Shown here in pieces: positions 45,365 to 53,380 of a stretch of 64,000 nucleotides of DNA. The number at the start of each line of letters is the position of its first letter. The stretch's first letter is position 1. The notes below the pieces were generated by a model, which was not told the origin of the DNA, ran no database searches, and saw only the letters and a program-made list of their open reading frames with translations. The stretch is from Spirochaetaceae bacterium 4572_59 (GTDB lineage Bacteria; Spirochaetota; Spirochaetia; DSM-2461): the NCBI GenBank assembly GCA_002084805.1, contig NBMC01000042.1, positions 1 through 64,000 on the forward strand, in the 5' to 3' direction. Made by a program: the position numbers and the translations under genes.

Positions 45365-47047
45365 TTACCTCTTAGCAACTTTTTGTGAAGAATCCATTCT
45401 GTTAACAAGAAAGCTCAGAATATAAATGGCCGCCATAATGACAATAATCATGATAACAATATAGGCGGCAGCATCACTGTACTGACTGACTTCAAAAAGG
45501 GAGAAAATTCGGGTTGTCACCACATTCCATTTTGCGGAGACAAGGAAGATGATAGCGCTTACCGCCGTCATAGATTTTACAAAGGAGTAGACCAGACCGG
45601 AGAAAAAGGCTCCCTTTATCAAGGGCAGGGTGATATAAAAAAAGGTCTGAAAACTGTTGGCTCCCATATTGATGGAGGCTTCCTCAATGGAGGGATCTAT
45701 CTGCATTAACGCGGATGTTGCTCCCTCGATTCCTACGGGCAGATTCCTGAAAACAAAGACACATATCAGGATAAAAGCTGTTCCTGTCAAAAGGAAGGGG
45801 CGATCGTTGAAGGCTAGGATATAACTGATACCCACAACCGTACCCGGTAGAGCGAAAGTCAGCAGAGAGGCAAGGCTCATATAGCTCTTAGCTATGAATT
45901 TTTTCCGGACTGTCAGGTAGGCGATGGCCATTCCGGTCAATCCAGCAATGGGAGTCGCTGCCAATGCCAAAATTATAGCATTCTTCAGGGGCTTGAATCC
46001 GATGGAGAATACATAGCGGAAGTGATCCAGTGTTACACTGTAATTAATTCCCCAGACTTTTACGAAAGCGCCTACAATCACTGTTCCGTAAAAAAGAATG
46101 ATGACGGAACAGAGAAGAAGACATATGGCAAACAGGGGAATCACAATATGTTTCTGATCAATTTTCGTTCTGTTCTGGGAAGGTTTACCCGTGACTGTGA
46201 CAAACCCTTTTCCGCTAATCCAGTATTTCTGTAGAAGGAAGGCTGCCAGACTGGGAAGAAGGAGCATAACAGAAAGAATTGCACCTGCTCTGAGATCATA
46301 CATACCAGTTATGACTCTGTAAGCTTCTACTCCCAAGGTTGGAAATCCTCCACCGATAACAGCGGGATTACTAAAGTCCTGAAGGGACTGAATGAATACC
46401 AGCAGCAGTGCACTGAAAATTCCCGGTAGAGAGAGGGGGAAAGTTACTGTCCAGAAAATCGTCCAGCGGGAAGCACCCAGGTTGAGAGCTGCATCTTCTA
46501 CGGAAGAGTCAATTGCTTCCAGAATCCCTGTAAGGGTCAGATAGGCAACAGGAAAGAATGATAGGGACTGAACCAGGATCAGGCTGTGCATTCCGTATAC
46601 ATTAAAATCAGTAATTCCTAATAGGTTATTTGTAATCAGACCCTTTCTGCCGAACAGGAATATAATAGACAGGGAAAGCACAAAGGGGGGCGAAATGATG
46701 GGCAGAGTCGCCATTGTTTTAAGAAACCCTTTACAGGGGACTTCTGTCCGGGTAATGGTAAACGCAAAGATATAGCCGATAACTGTGGCTATCACCGCAG
46801 CAATTCCTCCCAGTTTTAGACTGTTCATAAATGTGAATCGGTATGAACTGTTTTTTACGACATCTATGATGGTGCGTAGGCTGTATCCTCCGTCATCAGT
46901 TGTAATGCTGTAACGTAGGATCATGACAAGAGGGAAAATTACAAAAATAGTGAGAGCTGACAATATTATAATGATAAGCAAAACGAGAACGGGCTCTTTC
47001 CGCAGCATTTTCAGCTTCCATATAAAATCTTTGGTACGATTATTCAT
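45365..47047 (-). CDS. Double-length ABC permease (AfuB/FbpB type)
   Basis: A 560-residue membrane protein made of two fused permease halves of about 270 residues, each with about six helices and its own EAA coupling loop (EDAALNLGASRWTIFWTVTFPLS near 185-207; EEASINMGANSFQTFFYITLPL near 465-486). This fusion is typical of ferric-iron and hexose-phosphate (Afu) importers and of 2-aminoethylphosphonate systems. It is separated from the binding-protein gene by a hairpin. Confidence 0.88.
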   Translation of the reverse strand: MNNRTKDFIWKLKMLRKEPVLVLLIIIILSALTIFVIFPLVMILRYSITTDDGGYSLRTIIDVVKNSSYRFTFMNSLKLGGIAAVIATVIGYIFAFTITRTEVPCKGFLKTMATLPIISPPFVLSLSIIFLFGRKGLITNNLLGITDFNVYGMHSLILVQSLSFFPVAYLTLTGILEAIDSSVEDAALNLGASRWTIFWTVTFPLSLPGIFSALLLVFIQSLQDFSNPAVIGGGFPTLGVEAYRVITGMYDLRAGAILSVMLLLPSLAAFLLQKYWISGKGFVTVTGKPSQNRTKIDQKHIVIPLFAICLLLCSVIILFYGTVIVGAFVKVWGINYSVTLDHFRYVFSIGFKPLKNAIILALAATPIAGLTGMAIAYLTVRKKFIAKSYMSLASLLTFALPGTVVGISYILAFNDRPFLLTGTAFILICVFVFRNLPVGIEGATSALMQIDPSIEEASINMGANSFQTFFYITLPLIKGAFFSGLVYSFVKSMTAVSAIIFLVSAKWNVVTTRIFSLFEVSQYSDAAAYIVIMIIVIMAAIYILSFLVNRMDSSQKVAKR

Positions 47048-47062
47048 GATTTGTTCCTGAAA

Positions 47063-47106
47063 GAAAAAGGAGCGGTCTGAAAGGTTTTTCCCAGACTTCT
47101 CCTTTT
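47063..47106 (-). terminator. Hairpin between binding-protein and permease genes
   Basis: AAAAAGGAG (47063-47071) with GTCTG (47074-47078) pairs with CAGAC (47091-47095) and CTCCTTTTT (47098-47106). The flanking A and T runs allow termination on either strand. Confidence 0.7.
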
Positions 47107-47110
47107 TTTA

Positions 47111-48169
47111 TTATTTTAAATTCTCTTTAGCCGCAATAACTTCGGTAAATTTTTCAATTAAGCGTTTTCTGTTTTCTCCAGCCCACAGAAAATCATATTC
47201 GATTACGGGGAGATCACTGATATTGATAGCACCCTGGGGTACAACAGCGTTAGAGTTAACAGGAAGTCTGAAAGATTTGTTGGTTGAGTAGATGTCCTGT
47301 CCTTTTTTACTCAGAGCCCAGTCAATGAATTTTTTTGCATTTTCCACTTCATCTTCCGGACCGTTTTTGATAATTGCGATAGCCCCGATTTCATAACCGG
47401 TTCCGTCATCCGCAAAAGAAACTTCCACAGGGTATCCCTGTACGGCAGGTTTCAGACAGTCATGAGAAAAGGCAAGTCCAATGGCAGCTTCACCCAGGCC
47501 TACGTTCTTGGGAGGTGCGGAACCTGATTTTGTATACTGACGGATATTGGTATTCAGCTCAGCCATATATGTCATGGCTTCTTCTTCACCCAGCATCTGA
47601 ACCATGGTAGCCAGGATGGTGTAGGCTGTACCGGATGATCCGGGATGTGCCATTGAGATCTGCCCTTTAAACTCAGGTTTTAGAAGATCCTGCCATGAGT
47701 GGGGATATTCCAGTCCTTTGGAAGAAAACCAGTCTTTATCTACAGCGAAAGCAAGGGCTCCTACATAGACAGGTGACCAGCTTCCTATGGGATCCTGATA
47801 GGTTTCGGGAATATTGACCAGTTCTGGAGAGCGGTAGGCTTCCAGAAGATCACTGTTTGTAGCCGCAATGAATGAGTCGCAGTTTCCTCCGTACCAGATG
47901 CTGGCTTGGGGATTATTTTTTTCAACCTGGATTTTGGAGAGAATCTCTCCGGCAGACAGGCGGACAAAATTAACAGTAATACCTGTTTCCTCTTTAAATG
48001 CTTCAAGGTAGCTTGGAATCTCTGTTTCCGGGAGGGCACAATACATAGTCAGTTCTTTTGACTGTTTTACCTTCCCGTCTGCTGTATGTTCCGTTTTTTT
48101 CACACAACCTGACAATAGACAGATTGTGGCCAATGTAATTACTAATGTAGAAATAATTTTAGCTCGCAT
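47111..48169 (-). CDS. Extracellular solute-binding lipoprotein (AfuA/FbpA/PhnS-like)
   Basis: A 352-residue lipoprotein. The start at 48169 follows AGGAGG, and the signal peptide ends in lipobox LLSGC (Cys about 22). The body matches family-1/6 binding proteins annotated for iron(III) or phosphonates: VNFVRLSAGEILSKIQVEKNNPQASIWYGGNCDSFIAA (near 65-102) and KKFIDWALSKKGQDIYS (near 280-297). The tyrosine pair typical of ferric-binding FbpA is not evident to me, and a sugar-phosphate, phosphonate or similar anion fits better with the HAD phosphatase in the operon. Confidence 0.82.
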   Translation of the reverse strand: MRAKIISTLVITLATICLLSGCVKKTEHTADGKVKQSKELTMYCALPETEIPSYLEAFKEETGITVNFVRLSAGEILSKIQVEKNNPQASIWYGGNCDSFIAATNSDLLEAYRSPELVNIPETYQDPIGSWSPVYVGALAFAVDKDWFSSKGLEYPHSWQDLLKPEFKGQISMAHPGSSGTAYTILATMVQMLGEEEAMTYMAELNTNIRQYTKSGSAPPKNVGLGEAAIGLAFSHDCLKPAVQGYPVEVSFADDGTGYEIGAIAIIKNGPEDEVENAKKFIDWALSKKGQDIYSTNKSFRLPVNSNAVVPQGAINISDLPVIEYDFLWAGENRKRLIEKFTEVIAAKENLK

Positions 48170-48182
48170 AAATCCTCCTGAT

Positions 48183-48230
48183 GCACACACGTGTGAGTAA
48201 ACTAGTTAATACTTTCTCACACGTGTGTGC
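48183..48230. promoter_or_regulatory. Paired CACACGTGTG operators upstream of AfuA-like gene
   Basis: A perfect 15-bp inverted repeat, GCACACACGTGTGAG (48183-48197) and CTCACACGTGTGTGC (48216-48230). Each arm contains the palindrome CACACGTGTG, with centres 32 bp (three helical turns) apart. It begins just upstream of the ribosome site. A third copy lies at 53219-53228. Confidence 0.7.
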
Positions 48231-48306
48231 TAATGATAAAACCATAAGCTCTGTTTTGTAAAGAAAAAAATAATAAAAGAAAAAATAGACCTTTGAATGA
48301 GTATAT

Positions 48307-49260
48307 TTATTCAATCTGATAGATTCGGTAATTCCAATTCAGGATTTCAGGAGTCAGTATATCTTTGAAATCAACCAGCATCTGATCCAGGTTTTTGAGA
48401 ACCTTGTTTCTATTGTGAGGAATGACAAGAGTATCGAAATCCTTAAAATTTCCAAAAGGTGCCATATTAAAGGTTTTCTGGGGATAGACTTCATGTCCTG
48501 TCAAAATCAGGATTTTTTCTCCCTTACACACTTTTAGTATCCTTTCTTTTATCTTACTTTCTCCGGTAGTTTCAACATAAACGGAACCACGGGAAAGATA
48601 GGATGTTCCCTGAATGATATAATCAAAATCGATGTCTCTGTAAAAATCAACGGAAGAACTGATTATTGAATTGGTAAGCGGATCAAGCTCTCCTCCAGGT
48701 ATACATACCTTTATCTTATCATGATTGACATGGGGGGCAAGGCAGGAGTTTATGACACTGAGATTATGAGTATAGATTTCAAGTTGAAAGGGAAATTCTC
48801 TTTCCTTTTCTGTCAGAATTTCAGCCAGGTGATAAACCGTGCTGCCCGCTCCGAGAAGAATCTTTACCGGACGACTCTTTTTTGTTAATCCGGGAGTGTT
48901 ACTTATCATATCATAGAGCCCGTTACTGACTTTTATCTTTTGGGAGACATAAAGGTGGCGTTTCTGTTCAAAGGCATTCATTTGAGAATAAAGTCTGAGA
49001 GAGAAGCTGCTGTCCGTTTCTTTTTCCTTCTGGAATAGACGGAAGCCTATCTCCTCTTCATAATTCCGTATCTGAGTAAAAATCCATTGATTGCCCGAAT
49101 AGGAGACCGAGAACTGTTTTTGTAAATATTCAATTACCTGATCTATGGGTATGCGAATATCCAGTATAGATTCATTTTTGCGGGAATCATACTCCTGGGA
49201 GAATAAGAAGAAGAGTGATTTTACCAGATCATGTCTCTTGATTCTGTGTTTTCCGCTCAT
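48307..49260 (-). CDS. DeoR-sensor-domain regulator with atypical N-terminus
   Basis: A 317-residue protein. Residues about 130-295 match the DeoRC isomerase-like sensor (LLGAGSTVYHLAEIL; the IYTHNLSVINS strand; VCIPGGELDPLTNSI; DFDYIIQGTSYLS; ESKIKERILKVCKGEKILILTGHEVY). The first 120 residues are not the classical DeoR helix-turn-helix. The HRIKRHDLVKSLFFLF stretch and IPIDQVIEYLQKQFSVSYSGNQWIFTQIRNYEEEIGFRLF look like a longer winged-helix domain. It lies between the divergent AfuABC-like and UgpBAE-like operons and probably controls one or both. Confidence 0.72.
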   Translation of the reverse strand: MSGKHRIKRHDLVKSLFFLFSQEYDSRKNESILDIRIPIDQVIEYLQKQFSVSYSGNQWIFTQIRNYEEEIGFRLFQKEKETDSSFSLRLYSQMNAFEQKRHLYVSQKIKVSNGLYDMISNTPGLTKKSRPVKILLGAGSTVYHLAEILTEKEREFPFQLEIYTHNLSVINSCLAPHVNHDKIKVCIPGGELDPLTNSIISSSVDFYRDIDFDYIIQGTSYLSRGSVYVETTGESKIKERILKVCKGEKILILTGHEVYPQKTFNMAPFGNFKDFDTLVIPHNRNKVLKNLDQMLVDFKDILTPEILNWNYRIYQIE

Positions 49261-49278
49261 ATTTGCTAACTTACCTTC

Positions 49279-49315
49279 TTTTTAACACTTATTAAGTATT
49301 TTTAACATAATAAGT
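49279..49315. promoter_or_regulatory. Tandem TTTTTAACA repeats in divergent promoter region
   Basis: TTTTTAACACTTATTAAGT (49279-49297) is followed directly by TTTTTAACATAATAAGT (49299-49315), two imperfect direct repeats about 20 bp apart. They lie between the divergent regulator and UgpB-like genes. This is a candidate binding site of the DeoR-like regulator. Confidence 0.45.
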
Positions 49316-49399
49316 CATCATGGTAACATAAGTGAAGTTAAAAAATATATTGCCGGATAGTGCTTAGTTCACGTAATATTTTTCTAGAAGGAGATACAT

Positions 49400-50668
49400 A
49401 TGAAAAAGATTTTTTTAGTTTGTTTAATGCCTCTTTTGATCTTTTCCGCCTTTGCAGCGGGACAACAGGAGACAGGTGAAAAGAAAGTAACCCTGACTGT
49501 TGCTGGTCGGGATGGTTCCTATGGTGATTCCATGCAGCTCGCCGCAGACAGTTACAGCGCTCAGAATCCCAGCGTAGATTTTGAACTCTTAAAACTTTCA
49601 GGCAGCAGCCTTTTCGAGAAATCTGTTATAGATATGAAAAGCGGCCTTGGTTCCTATGATGTTATTCTCGTAGATGACCCTAATATCACACAGTTTCAGA
49701 AAGTCGGATGGCTTGCCAATCTGAGTGATATGTTCAAAAACAGTGGTAAATCCGTTGATTCCGGTTTTATTGGTTCTGTTCTTAAATTGGGAAAGTATCC
49801 CTATACTAATGACGGACCTCTGTTTGCACTTCCTTTTGCGGGAAATGTAGAACTTTTTGCCTATAGAACAGACCTGTTTGAAAAATACAATCTTGAAGCT
49901 CCCGATACATGGGATCAGGTCCTGACAGCTGTTAAGACCATTGATGAGAATGAAGCTGATGTAAACGGTGTCGTTTTCCGTGGAAGCAAGGGTAATCCCA
50001 TTGTTACGGGTTTTCTTCCTATCTTCTGGTCCTACGGAGCCAAGATCCTGGATGATAATGGTAATGTAACTGTTAACTCCCCCGAAGCTCTGAATGCTCT
50101 GAACTACTTCCTGAAACTGGCAAAATATGCCCCCGAAGGTGTATCCATGTATCAGTCTGCTCAGGTTAAGGATGCCATCTACTCTGGTAAAGCTGCTGTT
50201 GTAACAGAAGTATGGCCTGGTTGGATCAATAAACTGGAAGATCCCACAGAATCTGCTGTTGTTGGAAAGGTTAAAGTTATTAAACATCCCGGTCAGGTTG
50301 AAAAATCTTCTCCTATGATTGGGGTCTGGATGATTGCCATACCTGAAGCATCCAAAAACAAAGAAGCAGCTTTTGATTTCATTAACTTTGCAACCAGTGA
50401 AGCTACTCAGGATGATATGGCTAAACAGTTCGGTAATCCTCCCACAAGAGGCGTTGTATATGGGCGTGCAGAACTGACAAAGAAATACCCCTGGTATCCT
50501 GCTCAACTCGATGCCCTGAACAATGGTGTTGCCCGTACCAGAACAACAAAGTGGAAAGAGATCGAAGCTCAGATGGGAACGGCCCTTCAGTTTGCTCTGA
50601 TCGGAGAACGAACTGCTGAAGAAGCTTTGGCAGATGCTGAAAAAGGTATCATTGAAGTTCTGAAGTAA
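49400..50668 (+). CDS. Sugar/glycerol-phosphate-type ABC binding protein (family 1, UgpB-like)
   Basis: A 422-residue exported binding protein with signal peptide KKIFLVCLMPLLIFSAFAAG. Family-1 features: VDFELLKLSGSSLFEKSVIDMKSGLGSYDVILVDDP (near 53-88), PFAGNVELFAYRTDLFEKYNLEAPDTWDQV (near 145-175) and KNKEAAFDFINFATSEA (near 315). Upstream is a good AGAAGGAG site. It is the first gene of an operon with two MalF/MalG-type permeases and a GDPD-like protein. The cargo may be a glycerophosphodiester or sugar, judged only from the neighbours. Confidence 0.85.
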   Translation: MKKIFLVCLMPLLIFSAFAAGQQETGEKKVTLTVAGRDGSYGDSMQLAADSYSAQNPSVDFELLKLSGSSLFEKSVIDMKSGLGSYDVILVDDPNITQFQKVGWLANLSDMFKNSGKSVDSGFIGSVLKLGKYPYTNDGPLFALPFAGNVELFAYRTDLFEKYNLEAPDTWDQVLTAVKTIDENEADVNGVVFRGSKGNPIVTGFLPIFWSYGAKILDDNGNVTVNSPEALNALNYFLKLAKYAPEGVSMYQSAQVKDAIYSGKAAVVTEVWPGWINKLEDPTESAVVGKVKVIKHPGQVEKSSPMIGVWMIAIPEASKNKEAAFDFINFATSEATQDDMAKQFGNPPTRGVVYGRAELTKKYPWYPAQLDALNNGVARTRTTKWKEIEAQMGTALQFALIGERTAEEALADAEKGIIEVLK

Positions 50669-50682
50669 GTTACTTTTTATAC

Positions 50683-50710
50683 ACGGAGGAGGTTCTCTCC
50701 TCCGTATTCT
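50683..50710 (+). terminator. Hairpin between binding-protein and permease genes
   Basis: ACGGAGGAG (50683-50691) pairs perfectly with CTCCTCCGT (50697-50705), followed by ATTCTTTAT. Likely a partial terminator or mRNA stabiliser after the binding-protein gene. Confidence 0.7.
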
Positions 50711-50728
50711 TTATCTGGAGTATTTTTT

Positions 50729-51601
50729 ATGACTCAAAATAAATATCAAAAATCCTGTTTTTTTTATTTGATTCTCTTACCGGCTGTTCTTGTCATGCTT
50801 TGGCTGACAATCTATCCGGTTTTAAATGTTTTCACCCTATCCTTTTTCAAGTACAACTATTTGAGTGATGAAAAAGTCTTTGTCGGGCTGGGCAATTATA
50901 TCAAGCTTCTGAAAGAAAACCTCTTTATGGAAGCCTTTCGAAACACTCTTGTGTTTTCTGTCCTGGCAACAGCAGGCGAGGTTATTCTCGGTATCGCGTT
51001 AGCCCTTCTTTTCTACGGTCATTTCCGGGGAAAGAAATCCTTTATGATTATCGCAATATTCCCCATGATGGTCTCTTCTATGGTTATTTGTGCGGTTTGG
51101 AAAACCCTGTATCACTATGATATTGGATTGATAAACTTTTTATTAAGAGAGACGGGCGCCCAACCGGTTGGCTGGCTGATCGATCAGAGTAAAGCCTTAT
51201 TCTCTGTTGTTATTATAGATGTATGGCAGTGGACTCCCTTCGCCTTCATTATGATGCAGGCAGCTATGGGCTCTATCCCTGAAGAGATCTTTGAAGCGGC
51301 TCAGATAGACGGAGCCAGTTATATGAAAACTGTTTTCTCAATCACCATGCCCATTCTATCCGATCAGATCATGCTTCTCATCATGTTGAGAACCATCGAT
51401 ACATTTAAGCTTTTCGGAAAGGTATATGCCCTTACCCAGGGAGGACCGGGAAACTCTACGGAAACTCTGTCCTATTACATCTATAGAGAAGGCTTTTCCT
51501 ATTTTAATCTTGGTAAAGCTTCAACCGCGTCTATTTTTGTTCTTCTGGTTGTTGCCGGAATATCCTTTATCTATATCGGTAAAATCCTAAAAAAGGACTG
51601 A
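50729..51601 (+). CDS. ABC sugar-type permease (UgpA/MalF family)
   Basis: A 290-residue inner-membrane permease with six helices and the EAA loop EEIFEAAQIDGASYMKTVFSITMPIL (near 187-212). The LTQGGPGNSTETLSYYIYREGF segment near residue 235-256 is typical of MalF/UgpA permeases. It lies four bases before the partner permease gene. No ATPase gene follows in this operon. Confidence 0.9.
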   Translation: MTQNKYQKSCFFYLILLPAVLVMLWLTIYPVLNVFTLSFFKYNYLSDEKVFVGLGNYIKLLKENLFMEAFRNTLVFSVLATAGEVILGIALALLFYGHFRGKKSFMIIAIFPMMVSSMVICAVWKTLYHYDIGLINFLLRETGAQPVGWLIDQSKALFSVVIIDVWQWTPFAFIMMQAAMGSIPEEIFEAAQIDGASYMKTVFSITMPILSDQIMLLIMLRTIDTFKLFGKVYALTQGGPGNSTETLSYYIYREGFSYFNLGKASTASIFVLLVVAGISFIYIGKILKKD

Positions 51602-51605
51602 TGCA

Positions 51606-52439
51606 ATGAGTAGTATTACAAGTAGTAAAAAACATCCCCTGTTCTGGGTTCTTCTCTTAATTATAACGGTTGTAACCCTGTTTCCAATTTATTGGATTTC
51701 GGTTACTTCCCTGAAAAGTCCTGTTGAAGTTATCTCTTCCCGTCCCACAATGCTGCCTCAGGCTCCCACCCTTGAGAACTATGTTAGTGTTGTAAAATCC
51801 GGATTCTTCAGGAATATGTTCAATAGTCTTTTGGTTGCGGTTTCAGCAACTCTCCTCTCTTTAACTCTCTCCACTCTGGCATCATACGCTCTGGTCAGAC
51901 ATAATTTCCCCTATAGAGGAAACTCTCTGTTTCTGGTATGGGTTTTAGTTGTAAAAATCCTTCCACCGGTTGTATTGGCTATTCCCCTCTACTCTGTTTT
52001 TATTAAGATGGGATTGTTGAACAGCCGACTCGGTTTGATCTTTGTTTATCAGGTTTATACTTTGCCTTACTGTATCTGGATGATATTCGGATTTCTTAAA
52101 GCACTACCTGAAACATTTGAAGAAGCCGCTATGATAGATGGTGCTGGACGTTTCTATATCCTAACCCGTATCGTTCTGCCTCTGGCTAGAACCGGAATCA
52201 TTGCCACTTCTATTTTCTCTGTCATTGCAGCATGGGATGAGTTCCTTTTTGCCCTTCTGTTTATCAGAACGCCTTCATTGCAGACTCTACCTCTGGTTAT
52301 TGTTAATTATATCGGAGAATATGAAACCCTCTGGGGTGAATTGATGGGTATCGGACTGTTGACAACTCTCCCGGTTCTATTTTTCTCCAGCTATGTCTAT
52401 AAGTACTATACTCAGGGTTTCTCAGTGAGTCTGAAATGA
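51606..52439 (+). CDS. ABC sugar-type permease (UgpE/MalG family)
   Basis: A 277-residue membrane permease with six helices, SLKSPVEVISSRPTMLP near residue 35-50 (typical MalG/UgpE opening) and the EAA loop EEAAMIDGAGRFYILTRIVLPLA near 172-195. Its stop overlaps the GDPD-like gene start by four bases. Together with the MalF-type partner it forms the membrane channel of the importer. Confidence 0.9.
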   Translation: MSSITSSKKHPLFWVLLLIITVVTLFPIYWISVTSLKSPVEVISSRPTMLPQAPTLENYVSVVKSGFFRNMFNSLLVAVSATLLSLTLSTLASYALVRHNFPYRGNSLFLVWVLVVKILPPVVLAIPLYSVFIKMGLLNSRLGLIFVYQVYTLPYCIWMIFGFLKALPETFEEAAMIDGAGRFYILTRIVLPLARTGIIATSIFSVIAAWDEFLFALLFIRTPSLQTLPLVIVNYIGEYETLWGELMGIGLLTTLPVLFFSSYVYKYYTQGFSVSLK

Positions 52440-53155
52440 TAAACACTATAGTGACGCTTCATAGCGGAGCACACGGGCTGGTCCCGAATAGCCAGGAGTA
52501 TCTTGATCTGGCTGCAAGGGTTAAACCCGATGTGGTCGAAGTGGATGTCAGAAGTACGTCCGGCGGGATTGCGGTTCTGCACCATGATCCCTTTGTCTGT
52601 CAGGACGGTGCTGAATATGCTATAGAAGATTCCAGCTGGGAAAAACTGTCAACCCTAAAACCGGGTTTGATAACGTTGACAGAGGCAATGAAATTCTGCC
52701 ATAAGAATCATCTTTTTATGAATCTGGATTTGAAAACGCCTCGGGCTGCAGATTCTGTTGTTAAAGTAGTCAAGAAACAGAAGATGACAAAGGAAATTCT
52801 TTTTTCCGGATGCCGCAGAGATGATATCCTCTATCTGAGAGAGCAGATCCCCAATATTCGTATTCTCTTGAACATTGATGATCATGAACTGGACCTTGAC
52901 GGTGATGACTATATGGATGCGGTTGTACAGTTTGTCTATCTGGCATCAGAGCTGGGTTGCTGCGGATTGAATATCAATTACAGTTATTGCCGTCCTGAAC
53001 TCATTTCCTATGCCAGGACCAGAAGTATGCCCTTAATGTTATGGACCATTGACCATGAGGCAGAAATGCGGCGCTTTCTTTCTCTGGGAGTCTATTCCAT
53101 AACCACAAACAGGATTGATTTGTTTCATAAGCTGCAGTCTGAAATGAATACATAG
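52436..53155 (+). CDS. GDPD family protein with altered catalytic motif
   Basis: A 239-residue TIM-barrel protein of the glycerophosphodiester phosphodiesterase family. The metal ligands EVDVR (near 35-39), the catalytic HHD (near 50) and the C-terminal LMLWTIDHEAEMRRFLSLGVYSITTNR (Trp/Asp region) are present. The N-terminal HRG motif, where the first catalytic His is followed by Arg, is replaced by HSGAHGLVPNS, so the usual His-Arg pair is absent or shifted. It could be an active variant or a substrate-binding relative. Coupled to the permease gene by four bases. Confidence 0.78.
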   Translation: MINTIVTLHSGAHGLVPNSQEYLDLAARVKPDVVEVDVRSTSGGIAVLHHDPFVCQDGAEYAIEDSSWEKLSTLKPGLITLTEAMKFCHKNHLFMNLDLKTPRAADSVVKVVKKQKMTKEILFSGCRRDDILYLREQIPNIRILLNIDDHELDLDGDDYMDAVVQFVYLASELGCCGLNINYSYCRPELISYARTRSMPLMLWTIDHEAEMRRFLSLGVYSITTNRIDLFHKLQSEMNT

Positions 53156-53217
53156 ATTTTTCTTATCTTTCCGGAAATTTTTACTTTACAGAAGAAAGGG
53201 AAAAATTATATCATTAC

Positions 53218-53230
53218 GCACACGTGTGAG
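53218..53230. promoter_or_regulatory. CACACGTGTG operator upstream of PfkB kinase gene
   Basis: GCACACGTGTGAG contains the same palindrome (53219-53228) found twice before the AfuA-like gene, matching 13 bases of the longer arm. This suggests joint control of the kinase and the AfuABC-like importer. Confidence 0.6.
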
Positions 53231-53277
53231 GCAATAATATTGATCCTCCTTTTTACCTGTGCGTATATACTTATGAA

Positions 53278-53322
53278 CAGCAGAACTGTTGATGCGGATA
53301 TATCCCTGAAACAGTTCTGCTG
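53278..53322 (+). promoter_or_regulatory. Long hairpin in the leader of the PfkB kinase gene
   Basis: CAGCAGAACTGTT (53278-53290) and AACAGTTCTGCTG (53310-53322) form a perfect 13-bp stem with a 19-base loop and no T-run. It lies 58 bases before the kinase start and downstream of the operator, so it should be in the mRNA leader. It could equally be the 3' structure of the GDPD transcript. Confidence 0.55.
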
Positions 53323-53380
53323 AATAATTGGCAAATATCAGCGTGAGCTAAAATACTATAAATATTCAGAGGAGAAAATA

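Noticed and set aside
47111-48169. Assignment of the AfuABC-like operon as a ferric iron importer
   Set aside because: The family name suggests iron, but I could not identify the typical iron-binding tyrosine pair, and the adjacent HAD phosphatase fits a phosphorylated cargo better. The label was kept open.
49598-50506. 302-codon minus-strand frame inside the UgpB-like gene
   Set aside because: It is antisense to a conserved binding protein with no homologous features, and codon periodicity of the plus strand explains it.
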